Assembly (NCBI RefSeq): GCF_001613165.1
Contig: NZ_BDBV01000074.1
Location: forward strand, 51,630 to 115,629
DNA length: 64,000 nucleotides
Direction: 5' to 3'
From: Nocardia mexicana NBRC 108244
GTDB lineage: Bacteria; Actinomycetota; Actinomycetes; Mycobacteriales; Mycobacteriaceae
Within the stretch, counting starts at the first letter, position 1. Every line of letters starts with the position of its first letter. A program made the position numbers and the translations under genes. A model generated the notes under the pieces. That model searched no databases and had not been told where the DNA came from. It was given only the letters and a program-made list of their open reading frames with translations. Of the stretch, positions 47,070-54,534 are shown piece by piece.

Positions 47070-48035
47070 CTGCTGAAGCCGGAATCCGCCTTCGTCTACG
47101 CGATACCGCTGCGCACGCGCTTCCGCGGCATCACCGTCCGCGAGGGAGTGCTGCTCGAGGGCCCGCTCGGCTGGGGCGAGTTCTGCCCGTTTCCCGAATA
47201 CGACGATCGCGAGGCCGTCGGCTGGCTGGCCACCGCGGTCGAGCAGATCACCGCCGGGTGGCCGGAGCCGGTTCGCGAGCGCATCCCGGTCAATTGCACC
47301 GTCCCCGCGGTCGGCGCGGAGCGGGCGTACGAGATCGTGTCCGGATCCGGTTGTGGCACCGCGAAAGTGAAGATCGCCGACCATCCGGAGTCGCTTGCGG
47401 AGGATCTGGAGCGGGTGGCCGCGGTGCGCGATGCCCTCGGCCCCGGAGGCGCGATCCGGGTGGACGCCAATGCCGTATGGGATGTCGATACCGCGGTGGC
47501 GAGCATCGGGCGGATCGACCGTGCCGCAGGCGGTCTGGAGTATGTCGAGCAGCCCTGCCGCACCATCGAGGAATTGGCCGCCGTCCGCCGTCGGGTCGAC
47601 GTCCGCATCGCCGCCGACGAATCCATCCGCCGCGCCGAGGATCCCCTGCGCGTAGCCGTAGCCGGCGCCGCCGATGTGGCCGTCCTGAAATGCACGCCGC
47701 TCGGCGGCGTGCGCCGAGCCCTGCGGGTGGCCGAGGCCGCCGATCTGCCCTGCGTGGTCTCCTCGGCGCTGGAAACCAGCATCGGCCTGTCCGCCCAGCT
47801 CGCCCTCGCGGGCGCACTGCCCGACCTCGAATTCGCCTGCGGGCTGGGCACCGTGCGGCTGTTCGAGGGCGACGTGGTCGCCGACTCCCTCGTTCCCGTC
47901 GACGGATACCTCCCCGTACCCCGCACGCCGCCGCGGCCGGATCCCGAACTGCTGCACCGATTCCGGCACCCGGATCCCGAACGGACCCGCTGGTGGCGCG
48001 GCCGCCTCGCGCGCGTGCTCGAGCTGCTCGACTGA
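47061..48035 (+). CDS. menC: o-Succinylbenzoate synthase
   Basis: A 324-residue enolase-superfamily enzyme that dehydrates SHCHC to o-succinylbenzoate in menaquinone synthesis. The first catalytic Lys is in TAKVKIAD, metal ligands are in IRVDANAVWD, LEYVEQPC and IAADESI, and the second Lys is in AVLKCTPLGG. The length fits actinobacterial MenC. GTG 47061 has GGAG five bases upstream and is part of a dispersed 86-bp repeat. The other menaquinone genes are not in the window. Confidence 0.9.
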   Translation: MSELLKPESAFVYAIPLRTRFRGITVREGVLLEGPLGWGEFCPFPEYDDREAVGWLATAVEQITAGWPEPVRERIPVNCTVPAVGAERAYEIVSGSGCGTAKVKIADHPESLAEDLERVAAVRDALGPGGAIRVDANAVWDVDTAVASIGRIDRAAGGLEYVEQPCRTIEELAAVRRRVDVRIAADESIRRAEDPLRVAVAGAADVAVLKCTPLGGVRRALRVAEAADLPCVVSSALETSIGLSAQLALAGALPDLEFACGLGTVRLFEGDVVADSLVPVDGYLPVPRTPPRPDPELLHRFRHPDPERTRWWRGRLARVLELLD

Positions 48036-48099
48036 CGCCCCGCCCGAGTCGGCGTACCTCCGCATTCGCTCCGGCCGTGCGTCGGCCGGCGACGGCCCA

Positions 48100-48573
48100 T
48101 CAGGCGGGATCGTTCGGCTCCCGGTCGTCGCCGATCTCCTCCGCGGCCCGCTGGAACGCCTCGCCCGCGCGGGCGAAGTAGTCGAACAGCAATTCGCGCT
48201 GTTCCGGCGTGTAGCCCTGGACTATCTCGCCGATTCGACCCCGGGCCGGGGCGAGGACCCTGTCCAGATCGGCGGGCCTACCCACCGGCTCGACGATCAC
48301 CTTGCGCCGATCGCCGGGATCCGCGGCCCGCCGCACGTACCCCGCATCCTCCAGGCGATCGATGAGCCGCGTGGTCGGGCCGGTCGTCAGGCCCGTGCGG
48401 GTGCCGAGTTCCCCCGGTGTCATGGCGCCGCTCAACTCCAGGATGTTCAGCGCATACAGGTCGGTGGCGCCGAGCCCGACCGCCTTCGCACCCGCTTGAG
48501 CGTGCAGCACAACGGAACTCAGATACCGCCGAAAGATCCGACCGGGGTCGTCGTCATGCCGAGGTGTTGACAC
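48100..48573 (-). CDS. MarR-family regulator
   Basis: A 157-residue MarR protein with ALNILELSGAMTPGELGTRTGLTTGPTTRLIDRLEDAGYVRRAADPGDRRKVIVEP, the winged helix and its D-x-R-D/R-R-x-x wing. GTG 48573 has GAGAGGA upstream; the longer open frame has no ribosome site. It faces the SgcJ/SDR operon across a region with a perfect 8-bp palindrome, so it most likely represses both itself and that operon until a small aromatic or electrophilic ligand binds. Confidence 0.86.
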   Translation of the reverse strand: MSTPRHDDDPGRIFRRYLSSVVLHAQAGAKAVGLGATDLYALNILELSGAMTPGELGTRTGLTTGPTTRLIDRLEDAGYVRRAADPGDRRKVIVEPVGRPADLDRVLAPARGRIGEIVQGYTPEQRELLFDYFARAGEAFQRAAEEIGDDREPNDPA

Positions 48574-48590
48574 GGGGCATCCTCTCTCGT

Positions 48591-48614
48591 AATCTCTTCT
48601 CAAACGAAGAGATT
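48591..48614. promoter_or_regulatory. MarR operator AATCTCTT-N8-AAGAGATT
   Basis: A perfect 8-bp inverted repeat with an 8-bp spacer. A looser copy (AATCTTCT...AGAGAAT) follows at about 48629-48646, and CCTCTCGT-type sequences flank both. It lies in the divergent promoter between marR and the SgcJ/SDR operon, in a locally AT-rich stretch. Confidence 0.7.
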
Positions 48615-48666
48615 GCATAGCGCAGATTAATCTTCTAAGCAGAGAATAACACGAGAGGCCCTCGCC

Positions 48667-49308
48667 ATGACCACCACCGTCCCCGCCAGCGATCTCGAAG
48701 CAACCCCCCGCAGATCGCGGCGCCGCACCATCGCCAAGGTGACCGGCGCGACCGTGCTCGCGCTCGGCCTGGCCGCCGGAGGCGGCTACCTGTGGCTCGA
48801 CACCATGTCCGAGGTCCGCAACACCGGCGTCGCCGAGTGCACGAGCGTGACCCCCGACGGCGGCAGCGCCGCGGACCTGAACGCGGTATGCGCGACGCTG
48901 TCCGACATGACCGCGGCGTGGGATCGCAACGACGCCGCGGGTTTCGGGGCGACCTTCACCGAAAACGCCACGTACACCACCTATGTCGGCACCCACTACC
49001 AGGGCCGCCGCGATCTGACCACGGCACATCAGGCCCTCTTCGGTGGATTCCTGAAGGGCACCAAGCTCGCCGACTCCTACCTCGGTGTCCGGTTCTACGG
49101 TCCCGGCGCCGCCGTCGTCACGAGCCGTGGCGACACCTATGAGGACGATCGACCGACCGACCTGCCGAAGACCCAGACCTACACCGTGGTTCGCGAACAG
49201 GACGGAGCGTGGCGCATCGCCAGCTTCCACAACACCAAGCGGCAGTCGGTGATGGAACGCATCTCCTTCCTGTTCGCGCCGGATACCCGGCCGGAGGCGG
49301 AGCGGTGA
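48667..49308 (+). CDS. SgcJ/EcaC-like NTF2-fold protein, membrane-anchored
   Basis: A 213-residue protein. An N-terminal helix (VTGATVLALGLAAGGGYLWL) anchors it in the membrane or acts as a signal. The rest is an NTF2/SnoaL-like domain of the SgcJ/EcaC group: MTAAWDRNDAAGFGATFTENATYTTYVGTHYQGR...AHQALFGGFLKGTKL. The family occurs in enediyne and other clusters but also in stress operons, with unclear chemistry. It is the first gene of a four-gene operon and its stop overlaps the SDR start by four bases. Confidence 0.78.
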   Translation: MTTTVPASDLEATPRRSRRRTIAKVTGATVLALGLAAGGGYLWLDTMSEVRNTGVAECTSVTPDGGSAADLNAVCATLSDMTAAWDRNDAAGFGATFTENATYTTYVGTHYQGRRDLTTAHQALFGGFLKGTKLADSYLGVRFYGPGAAVVTSRGDTYEDDRPTDLPKTQTYTVVREQDGAWRIASFHNTKRQSVMERISFLFAPDTRPEAER

Positions 49309-50024
49309 GGGCGCTGGTTACCGGGGCGAGCGCGGGTATCGGCCGGGAGTTCGCGACAGCCCTTGCGGGAGCCGGATATTCGGTGACCGCGGTGGCACGG
49401 GGCAGGCGGGACCTCGAAACGCTGGTCGACGAACTGGGCGGCGACCACGACTATCTCGCCGCCGACCTCGCTACCGAGGACGGAATGCGCGCGGTGACGG
49501 AGCGACTGCGCGATGGCGGGTACACGCTGCTGGTGAACAATGCCGGCACCGCCGACCACGGTGACTTCGGGACGCTGCCGCTCGAATCCGCGCTCACCAC
49601 ACTGGATCTCAACTGTCGCGCGGTGGTCGTGCTGGCCCACGCCTTCCTCGGCGCGGCAGGCCCCGGCAGCGCGCTCGTGAACGTGTCGTCCACCCTCGGC
49701 CTCGCCCCGAAACCCGGGATGGCCCTGTACAGCGCGTCGAAGTCCTTCGTCACGACGTTCTCCGAAACGCTGTGGCACGAGCAGAAACGACGGAACGTCC
49801 ACGTCATGGCCCTGTGCCCCGGCGTCACCACCACCGCATCGCAGACCGCGGCGGATGTCCCGTCCTGGCTGGTCCAATCACCGCGAGAGGTAGTCGAGCG
49901 CGCCCGGAAGGCCCTGTCCGACAAGGCCGGTCCCGTGATCCTCACCAGCCCGGCCAATCGACTGTTCAGCACCGCGGCGCGGCTGCTTCCCCGCCGCCTC
50001 GCCCTCGCACTGCTGGCCGACTGA
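49305..50024 (+). CDS. Short-chain dehydrogenase/reductase
   Basis: A 239-residue classical SDR with TGASAGIG, NNAG, NVSSTLGLAPKPGMALYSASK (Ser, Tyr, Lys). The C-terminal region ALCPGVTTT and a hydrophobic end suggest the group often called SDR-type membrane-associated reductases. GTG 49305 overlaps the preceding stop, so it is coupled to the SgcJ-like gene. It probably reduces a carbonyl made toxic or bound by the NTF2-fold partners; the substrate is unknown. Confidence 0.85.
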   Translation: MRALVTGASAGIGREFATALAGAGYSVTAVARGRRDLETLVDELGGDHDYLAADLATEDGMRAVTERLRDGGYTLLVNNAGTADHGDFGTLPLESALTTLDLNCRAVVVLAHAFLGAAGPGSALVNVSSTLGLAPKPGMALYSASKSFVTTFSETLWHEQKRRNVHVMALCPGVTTTASQTAADVPSWLVQSPREVVERARKALSDKAGPVILTSPANRLFSTAARLLPRRLALALLAD

Positions 50025-50057
50025 AACCACCACCCATCGAATCGAAAAGACACAGCC

Positions 50058-50498
50058 ATGAACGACATCGACACCACCGCAATCCGCGCCCTGATCGAGC
50101 TCAGCCGAGACGCCTGGAATCGCGGCGACGGCACCGCCTACGGCGCGTGCTTCACCGCCGACGCCACCGACGTCACCTACATGGGCACCGTGTACCACGG
50201 GGGCGAGGAGATCGGCCGTGCGCACCAAACGCTGTTCGACAGCTTCCTGAAGGGCACCCGGCTCACCGTCGACATCATCGAAATCCGCCGCTACGGAAAC
50301 GATATCGCCGTGGTCGTCACCCGCGGGGAATCCTCGAAAGGTGAGCCGAAGAAGCTCGGCAAGCTCGCCACCTACACGGTGATCCGAGACGCCGACGACG
50401 AATGGCGCATCGCGGCCGTCCAGAAGACCCAGCGCAAGCCGCTGCTGGAGGCCGCGACCTTCAAGTTCCAGCCCACCTCCCGACCGGCCACCCGCTGA
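50058..50498 (+). CDS. SgcJ/EcaC-like NTF2-fold protein, cytoplasmic
   Basis: A 146-residue paralogue of the first gene in the operon, without the membrane anchor: ALIELSRDAWNRGDGTAYGACFTADATDVTYMGTVYHGGEEIGRAHQTLFDSFLKGTRL, then a conserved TYTVIRDADDEWRIAAVQKTQRK end. The shared FLKGT and WRIA segments show common origin. Its stop overlaps the next start (TGATG). Having anchored and soluble copies in one operon suggests that they act at different sites or on different ligands. Confidence 0.8.
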   Translation: MNDIDTTAIRALIELSRDAWNRGDGTAYGACFTADATDVTYMGTVYHGGEEIGRAHQTLFDSFLKGTRLTVDIIEIRRYGNDIAVVVTRGESSKGEPKKLGKLATYTVIRDADDEWRIAAVQKTQRKPLLEAATFKFQPTSRPATR

Positions 50499-51121
50499 TG
50501 TCCGCCATCGCAGTGGTCGGGGCCACCGGACGCACCGGGCGCCTGGTGGTGGCCCAGGCCCTGGCCCGCGGACATCGCGTCACCGCGATCGTCCGGCGGG
50601 CCGGGAGCCTCACCCCCGCACCGGGATTGACGATCGTCGCGGCGGACCCCACCGCCCCGGGCGCCCTCGCCGGAACCCTCGACCAGCAGGACGCGGTGAT
50701 CTCGGCACTCGGCGCCACCGGCCGCGGACCCACCACCCTGTACTCGACGGCGGCCACCGAACTCATCGCCGCCCTGCGCCCCGGCGCCCGCCTGCTGGTC
50801 ATCTCGTCCGCGGGCCTGGACGTCCCGGACGACGCCGGTCGGACAACGCGCCTCTTCGCCCATATCCTGCACCGCATCATGCGCCACATCTACACCGACA
50901 TGAAACGCATGGAATCCCAACTCACACAAAGCAACCTGCGCTGGACGTCGGTGCGCCCGACCCGACTCACCGACACCCCACCGACCGGCAGCCCACAAAT
51001 CTCCTTGGGAGCCAACGAGAAAGTCGCCGCCCGAACCTCCCGAGCCGACCTCGCCGCCTACCTACTCGACGCCGTCACCGACCCCCATACCGAACACACC
51101 GTCGTCGCCCTCTCATCCTGA
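50498..51121 (+). CDS. NAD(P)H-binding (NmrA-like) oxidoreductase
   Basis: A 207-residue atypical SDR. VVGATGRTGRLVVAQALARGHRVTAIVR is the NADP-binding fold with the G-x-x-G-x-x-G pattern, and VISALGATG and LLVISSAGLDVPDD follow. Such proteins include flavin reductase/biliverdin reductase B-like enzymes and NmrA-type redox sensors. It is the last gene of the MarR-controlled operon. A hairpin terminator lies about 140 bases downstream. Confidence 0.82.
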   Translation: MSAIAVVGATGRTGRLVVAQALARGHRVTAIVRRAGSLTPAPGLTIVAADPTAPGALAGTLDQQDAVISALGATGRGPTTLYSTAATELIAALRPGARLLVISSAGLDVPDDAGRTTRLFAHILHRIMRHIYTDMKRMESQLTQSNLRWTSVRPTRLTDTPPTGSPQISLGANEKVAARTSRADLAAYLLDAVTDPHTEHTVVALSS

Positions 51122-51260
51122 CCCGACAATCTCGGAGGCCGAGTTACCGGCTCGACGCGATGACATACGAGAAACGTCCGATCCTCGGTAGACATGTCTG
51201 AAGATCCGAAAGGTCGTAGAACGTCACGACGGTCGACATTCTCATCAGGCTGCGGTAGAG

Positions 51261-51295
51261 CCGCCCGCCGCAGACTCTTTCGGGGTGGCGGGCGG
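51261..51295. terminator. Hairpin between convergent operon ends
   Basis: CCGCCCGCC (51261-51269) and GGCGGGCGG (51287-51295) form a 9-bp stem with a 17-nt loop between the NmrA-like gene and the convergent regulator gene. The rest of 51122-51303 has only the short palindrome AGACATGTCT near 51191. Confidence 0.55.
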
Positions 51296-51303
51296 GTGGT
51301 GAA

Positions 51304-52014
51304 TCAGCGTAGGAGTTTTGTTCGCCACTGCTCCGCCGAGCGGATCATGTCGCGGCCGACCTCGTCCAGGTATTCGCCCATACCCAGGAGGCGGGCGGCC
51401 GCCGGGGTGCCGGGGCCGAGGGCCGCGGCGCCGTCGCGGGCCTGCGCGGACAACAGTTCGTTGAAGCGGGCGCCCGCCAATGTGGCTCGGTACCAGGCGC
51501 TTTCATCGAGGATGTAGCGCTCGCGGCGGCTGTTCGCGTCGCGGTCGCGGCGGATGAGTTCCTGGTTTTCCAGATAGCCGATGGCGGCGGAGACAGTGGC
51601 GGGGCTGACGCCCAGATGCCGCACCAGCTCGGTGGCGGTGAGACTGCCGGAGTCGACGGCGTAGAGCCGGGCCAGCACGGCGGACGCCGTTCTGGGCATC
51701 CCGGTCTGCACGAACAGCTCGGCGAGACCGGCGCTGAAGGCGTCCAGCGTTTCCGGGTCGCGCCCGTATTCATCGGTGCCCGAGTACTTCTCGGTCGCGT
51801 CCGGGCGCGGCGTACGGCGCCGGGACCGCACCGCCGCGGCGGCCTGCGCCAGCTCCGGGCGGTAGCGTCCCGGGCCACCGTTGCGCGTCACCTCGCGGCT
51901 GACCGTGGAGGTGGGGCGGCCGAGGCGCCGTGCGATCTCGGCGTACCCGAGCCTCTCGGCGAGTCCGGCGGCGATCAGCCTGCGGTCGTCCTGTGACAGT
52001 CTGCCTCCCGGCAC
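51304..52014 (-). CDS. MarR/GbsR-type regulator with N-terminal IS30-like HTH
   Basis: A 236-residue two-part regulator. Residues ~5-45 (LSQDDRRLIAAGLAERLGYAEIARRLGRPTSTVSREVTRNGG) match the HTH_38 domain of IS30 transposases. Residues ~90-230 are a GbsR/MarR winged helix (LTATELVRHLGVSPATVSAAIGYLENQELIRRDRDANSRRERY) with a helical dimer region. GTG 52014 has GGAGG five bases upstream; ATG 52056 is an alternative. The gene directly upstream on the same strand encodes a secreted protein with an array of three TACGTA sites before it, which this regulator might bind. Confidence 0.8.
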   Translation of the reverse strand: MPGGRLSQDDRRLIAAGLAERLGYAEIARRLGRPTSTVSREVTRNGGPGRYRPELAQAAAAVRSRRRTPRPDATEKYSGTDEYGRDPETLDAFSAGLAELFVQTGMPRTASAVLARLYAVDSGSLTATELVRHLGVSPATVSAAIGYLENQELIRRDRDANSRRERYILDESAWYRATLAGARFNELLSAQARDGAAALGPGTPAAARLLGMGEYLDEVGRDMIRSAEQWRTKLLR

Positions 52015-52078
52015 CCCGGCCTCCTGTGCACCAGCGCGACTACAACCCCCAGACATTGCAACATAGCGCGAACCGGCA

Positions 52079-52657
52079 TCAGCACCAGGACGCCTGCGGG
52101 CGGCAGACGGCCCACCCCGTCCCGTCGGCGTTGGGCACACTCGTCCAGGTCGAGGCGCCCGGCTCGCTGCCGGGCGCGCGCTGCGGGACCTCGGGCGCGG
52201 TACGGCGCTGCTGCCGGTATTCGCGCCGGTTGTCCCGAATCTCGGCCTGACGCAACGGATTCGATTCCTTGTGGTGGTAGCCGCGCGGATCGATGTGCCG
52301 CCAGCCGGTGGTGTCTCGATTGGTGGCCGCGCCGCGATCGGAGGAATGGTTCGCGCGGCCCCCGGGGTCCGCACCGGCCGCCCCGGAAGCGAGCACGGCG
52401 CCCGCCGCCGTGGCCCCCGTGACCAGAACCAGCACGGCCGCCCGCGACATCCACCGTCCGGCAGCTGTCGGTGACCGGCGGACCCCGCGACCCGTCGCGC
52501 CCTCGACCGCCCCGATGGACGCAGTCGGCGTAGCCGTCATCGGCCCGCGCACGGCCGGAGCGAATGCGGTGGTCCGCCGAACCGGTGCGTAGCGATCACC
52601 GGAGTCTCGCCGTGACGACGGAGGGGAGGTTCGCCGTTCTGGAAGTACACGTCGCAT
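52079..52657 (-). CDS. Hypothetical single-pass or secreted protein
   Basis: A 192-residue protein. An Arg/Pro/Ser-rich cytoplasmic N-terminus of about 75 residues precedes one hydrophobic helix (AAVLVLVTGATAAGAVLASGA). The outside part is very polar (HSSDRGAATNRDTTGWRHIDPRGYHHKESNPLRQAEIRDNRREYRQQRR) and ends WAVCRPQASWC with two Cys. ATG 52657 has AAGGAGCC upstream. No family is recognised. Its promoter region holds three regularly spaced palindromes, suggesting tight control. Confidence 0.6.
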   Translation of the reverse strand: MRRVLPERRTSPPSSRRDSGDRYAPVRRTTAFAPAVRGPMTATPTASIGAVEGATGRGVRRSPTAAGRWMSRAAVLVLVTGATAAGAVLASGAAGADPGGRANHSSDRGAATNRDTTGWRHIDPRGYHHKESNPLRQAEIRDNRREYRQQRRTAPEVPQRAPGSEPGASTWTSVPNADGTGWAVCRPQASWC

Positions 52658-52713
52658 TTCGGCTCCTTTGCCTGACTGCTCTCGTGCGCTCTGGTCACCG
52701 ATTCGACAGAGCC

Positions 52714-52755
52714 CATCTACGTAGATGAATAGTACGTAACAAAATAGTACGTACT
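52714..52755. promoter_or_regulatory. Three TACGTA-centred sites at exact 15-bp spacing
   Basis: CATCTACGTAGATG (52714-52727, perfect 14-bp palindrome), AGTACGTAAC and AGTACGTACT (perfect 10-bp palindrome) have centres at 52720.5, 52735.5 and 52750.5. The stretch is AT-rich compared with its surroundings and lies about 57-98 bp upstream of the gene starting at 52657. Confidence 0.75.
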
Positions 52756-52807
52756 TAGACAGTAGATAGCCGGTAGATGTGGCCGAGGCCATAGGGCCGG
52801 GCGAACC

Positions 52808-53320
52808 TCAGCCGAAGCGGACGCCGCAGCCCGACATGGTGCTGCGCAGCAACAGCGCGGCCTCCGGGCCGATCACGCCGTCAACGAGTTCCACATAGCG
52901 GGAACAGAATTCGGGACCGTGCGGGGCCAGCTCGGCGCCCACCGGCTCGAGGTGATGGGCGATCTCGTGCAGGATCACCAATTCCCGCAGGGCCCAAGCG
53001 GTTCCGCCGCGGTGCAGCGGAACGGCGAGCACGGCACTCTCGGATTCGTAATGGGCTGCCGTGGTTCCGGTACGAGCGCGGACGATGAGCGGAGTGGCCG
53101 CCCGGTCCCACTGCGCGCGGACCCAGTTCAGGGCCAGCACACGATCGGCATACGTCTGAACCGAATCCACCGAGGCGAACCGCCGCTCGACCGGAAGCGT
53201 GATCTGCGAGCCGTGCAGCTCGACGGTCCGCATCCCGTGCTCGTCGGCCCGCTCGAACATCCGCCGCACCAGCCCCTCGGCGTCGTACACCCGCGCCCGC
53301 TGCCCATCCCGCACGCTCAT
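52808..53320 (-). CDS. Zinc metallohydrolase, TIGR04338-type
   Basis: A 170-residue protein with the metal site LVILHEIAHHLEP (H-E-x-x-H) and a third ligand probably His in LAPHGPEF, the zincin pattern of the actinobacterial TIGR04338 family. ATG 53320 is fixed by the conserved beginning VYDAEGLVRRMFERA. It is a small stand-alone domain with no signal peptide, so it acts in the cytoplasm. The gene before it on the same strand encodes a DUF2786 protein. The role and substrate are unknown. Confidence 0.82.
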   Translation of the reverse strand: MSVRDGQRARVYDAEGLVRRMFERADEHGMRTVELHGSQITLPVERRFASVDSVQTYADRVLALNWVRAQWDRAATPLIVRARTGTTAAHYESESAVLAVPLHRGGTAWALRELVILHEIAHHLEPVGAELAPHGPEFCSRYVELVDGVIGPEAALLLRSTMSGCGVRFG

Positions 53321-53355
53321 CGCACAACCCCTACCCGCCGGAAACCGCTACGCGG

Positions 53356-53437
53356 CCCGCATCCCCGGACTCCTTGCACGACCCCGCACCCCCTGCAGGC
53401 CTTTGCAGCGGGTGCGTGAACGAGTAAGGGGTGCGGG
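53356..53437. repeat. 82-bp double-stem palindrome, family 2 (copy 3)
   Basis: Outer arms CCCGCATCCCC (53356-53366) and GGGGTGCGGG (53428-53437), inner arms CGCACCCCCTGCA (53385-53397) and TGCAGCGGGTGCG (53404-53416; one mismatch) with a 6-nt loop. It lies between the DUF2786 stop (53511) and the metallohydrolase start. Confidence 0.75.
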
Positions 53438-53510
53438 AAGCTGGCGTGCTCGGCAGCAGGCGCACTGCGGCGGTGTGTCCCGGCGCGGAATCGGCGGTGC
53501 GTTTTCTGGG

Positions 53511-54347
53511 TCACGTGTCGCGAGGGTTGAGTTGCCCACGTGCTGCGCCGAGTTCGGGCGAGTTGCCGAGGCGCGCCGCACGCCCCGCACGATCGCCCGC
53601 GCGGCGCGCCGCGGCCGAATAGCCGGCCGACTCCTGCGGTCCGCGCCAGGTGCCGCGCGCCTCCGAGGTCCGGGTGTAGAAGTCGTGCAACTCGAGTTCC
53701 TTGTCGCGCAGGGCGAGTGCGGTGCCGGTGGCGGCCGGTTCGGCCCGCACCTCCGCCTCCACGTCGGCCCGCACCTCGGCGAGGCGCTTGCCGACCCGGG
53801 CGGCGAAGGCCATCTGGAAGTTCAGCCGGGCCGTCACCGCTGCGACAGGGGCCTGAACGCGCCGCTGCACCGTTCGGCCCCAGCGCTTCTCGACGACGAT
53901 CTTCTCCACCATGGCCGACTTGTACCGGCCGGACTTGATGTACTGATCCGACGCCCGCACCATCTGCACCAGCAGGCTCGTATAGAGCGCCTCGCAGGTC
54001 GCGATGTCGGTGTCGAAGCCGTAGGCGTAAACCTGGGTCGACGACCGCGCCACATCGCAGCGCACATCGTTGGCGGCCGCGATCGCCACGAACAGCTGGA
54101 CGTAGGTGCGCAGACCGCGCTTGCCGGCCTCGCCGATCGGAATGACCTTCTGCGTCGGCGTCTTCCGGGCCTCACGCCCGGCGACGTGGGCGCGCGCCAC
54201 CGTGAGATCGATGGACGAACGCGTCGCCAGGCGCTGCGCGGCGGCGAGAAATGCCTCGGCCTCGTGCTCGTTGTCGGTCGACTCGGCCTGGCGCAGCAGG
54301 CCGCCGATGCGGGTGAGCAGTTTGTCCTGAGTCAGCTGGGTCGACAT
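53511..54347 (-). CDS. DUF2786 domain protein
   Basis: A 278-residue protein. DKLLTRIGGLLRQAESTDNEHEAEAFLAAAQRLATRSSIDL is the DUF2786 domain, also found in phage and plasmid proteins. The middle region contains VAIAAANDVRCDVARSSTQVYAYGF, and the C-terminal part is charged and helical. ATG 54347 has TATCCT ending 8 nt upstream and no ribosome site, so it is probably leaderless. It shares its strand with the metallohydrolase gene, a pairing often seen in Mycobacteriales. Biochemical role unknown. Confidence 0.8.
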   Translation of the reverse strand: MSTQLTQDKLLTRIGGLLRQAESTDNEHEAEAFLAAAQRLATRSSIDLTVARAHVAGREARKTPTQKVIPIGEAGKRGLRTYVQLFVAIAAANDVRCDVARSSTQVYAYGFDTDIATCEALYTSLLVQMVRASDQYIKSGRYKSAMVEKIVVEKRWGRTVQRRVQAPVAAVTARLNFQMAFAARVGKRLAEVRADVEAEVRAEPAATGTALALRDKELELHDFYTRTSEARGTWRGPQESAGYSAAARRAGDRAGRAARLGNSPELGAARGQLNPRDT

Positions 54348-54428
54348 CGGAGCCCAGGATAGGAGAACCGACCGACACATTCCCCCGCGAACAATGTATC
54401 TTGCCTTGTGCAACCGGCTGAGTGTGCT

Positions 54429-54514
54429 GGCGCTCACGAGTACGCGTCGCTGGCGCTCGGCGTCTCGTGCGTCGGAGCGCGCGGCGTCGATGGTTCGCTC
54501 GCGAGCTCGCTCAC
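54429..54514 (-). repeat. 86-bp dispersed repeat, family 3 (copy 2)
   Basis: Read on the minus strand it begins GTGAGCGAGCTCGCGAGCG and ends CTCGTGAGCGCC, the same design as copy 1 at 46984. It lies in the divergent region between the DUF2786 and sugar-binding-protein genes, oriented toward the former. The 54348-54534 gap otherwise shows only the DUF2786 promoter. Confidence 0.65.
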
Positions 54515-54534
54515 GTCTCGACCCTGGAGTATCG

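Noticed and set aside
51194..51517. Possible small basic protein starting at ATG 51194
   Set aside because: No ribosome site, it overlaps the regulator gene on the other strand for most of its length, and the composition is Arg/Ser-rich.
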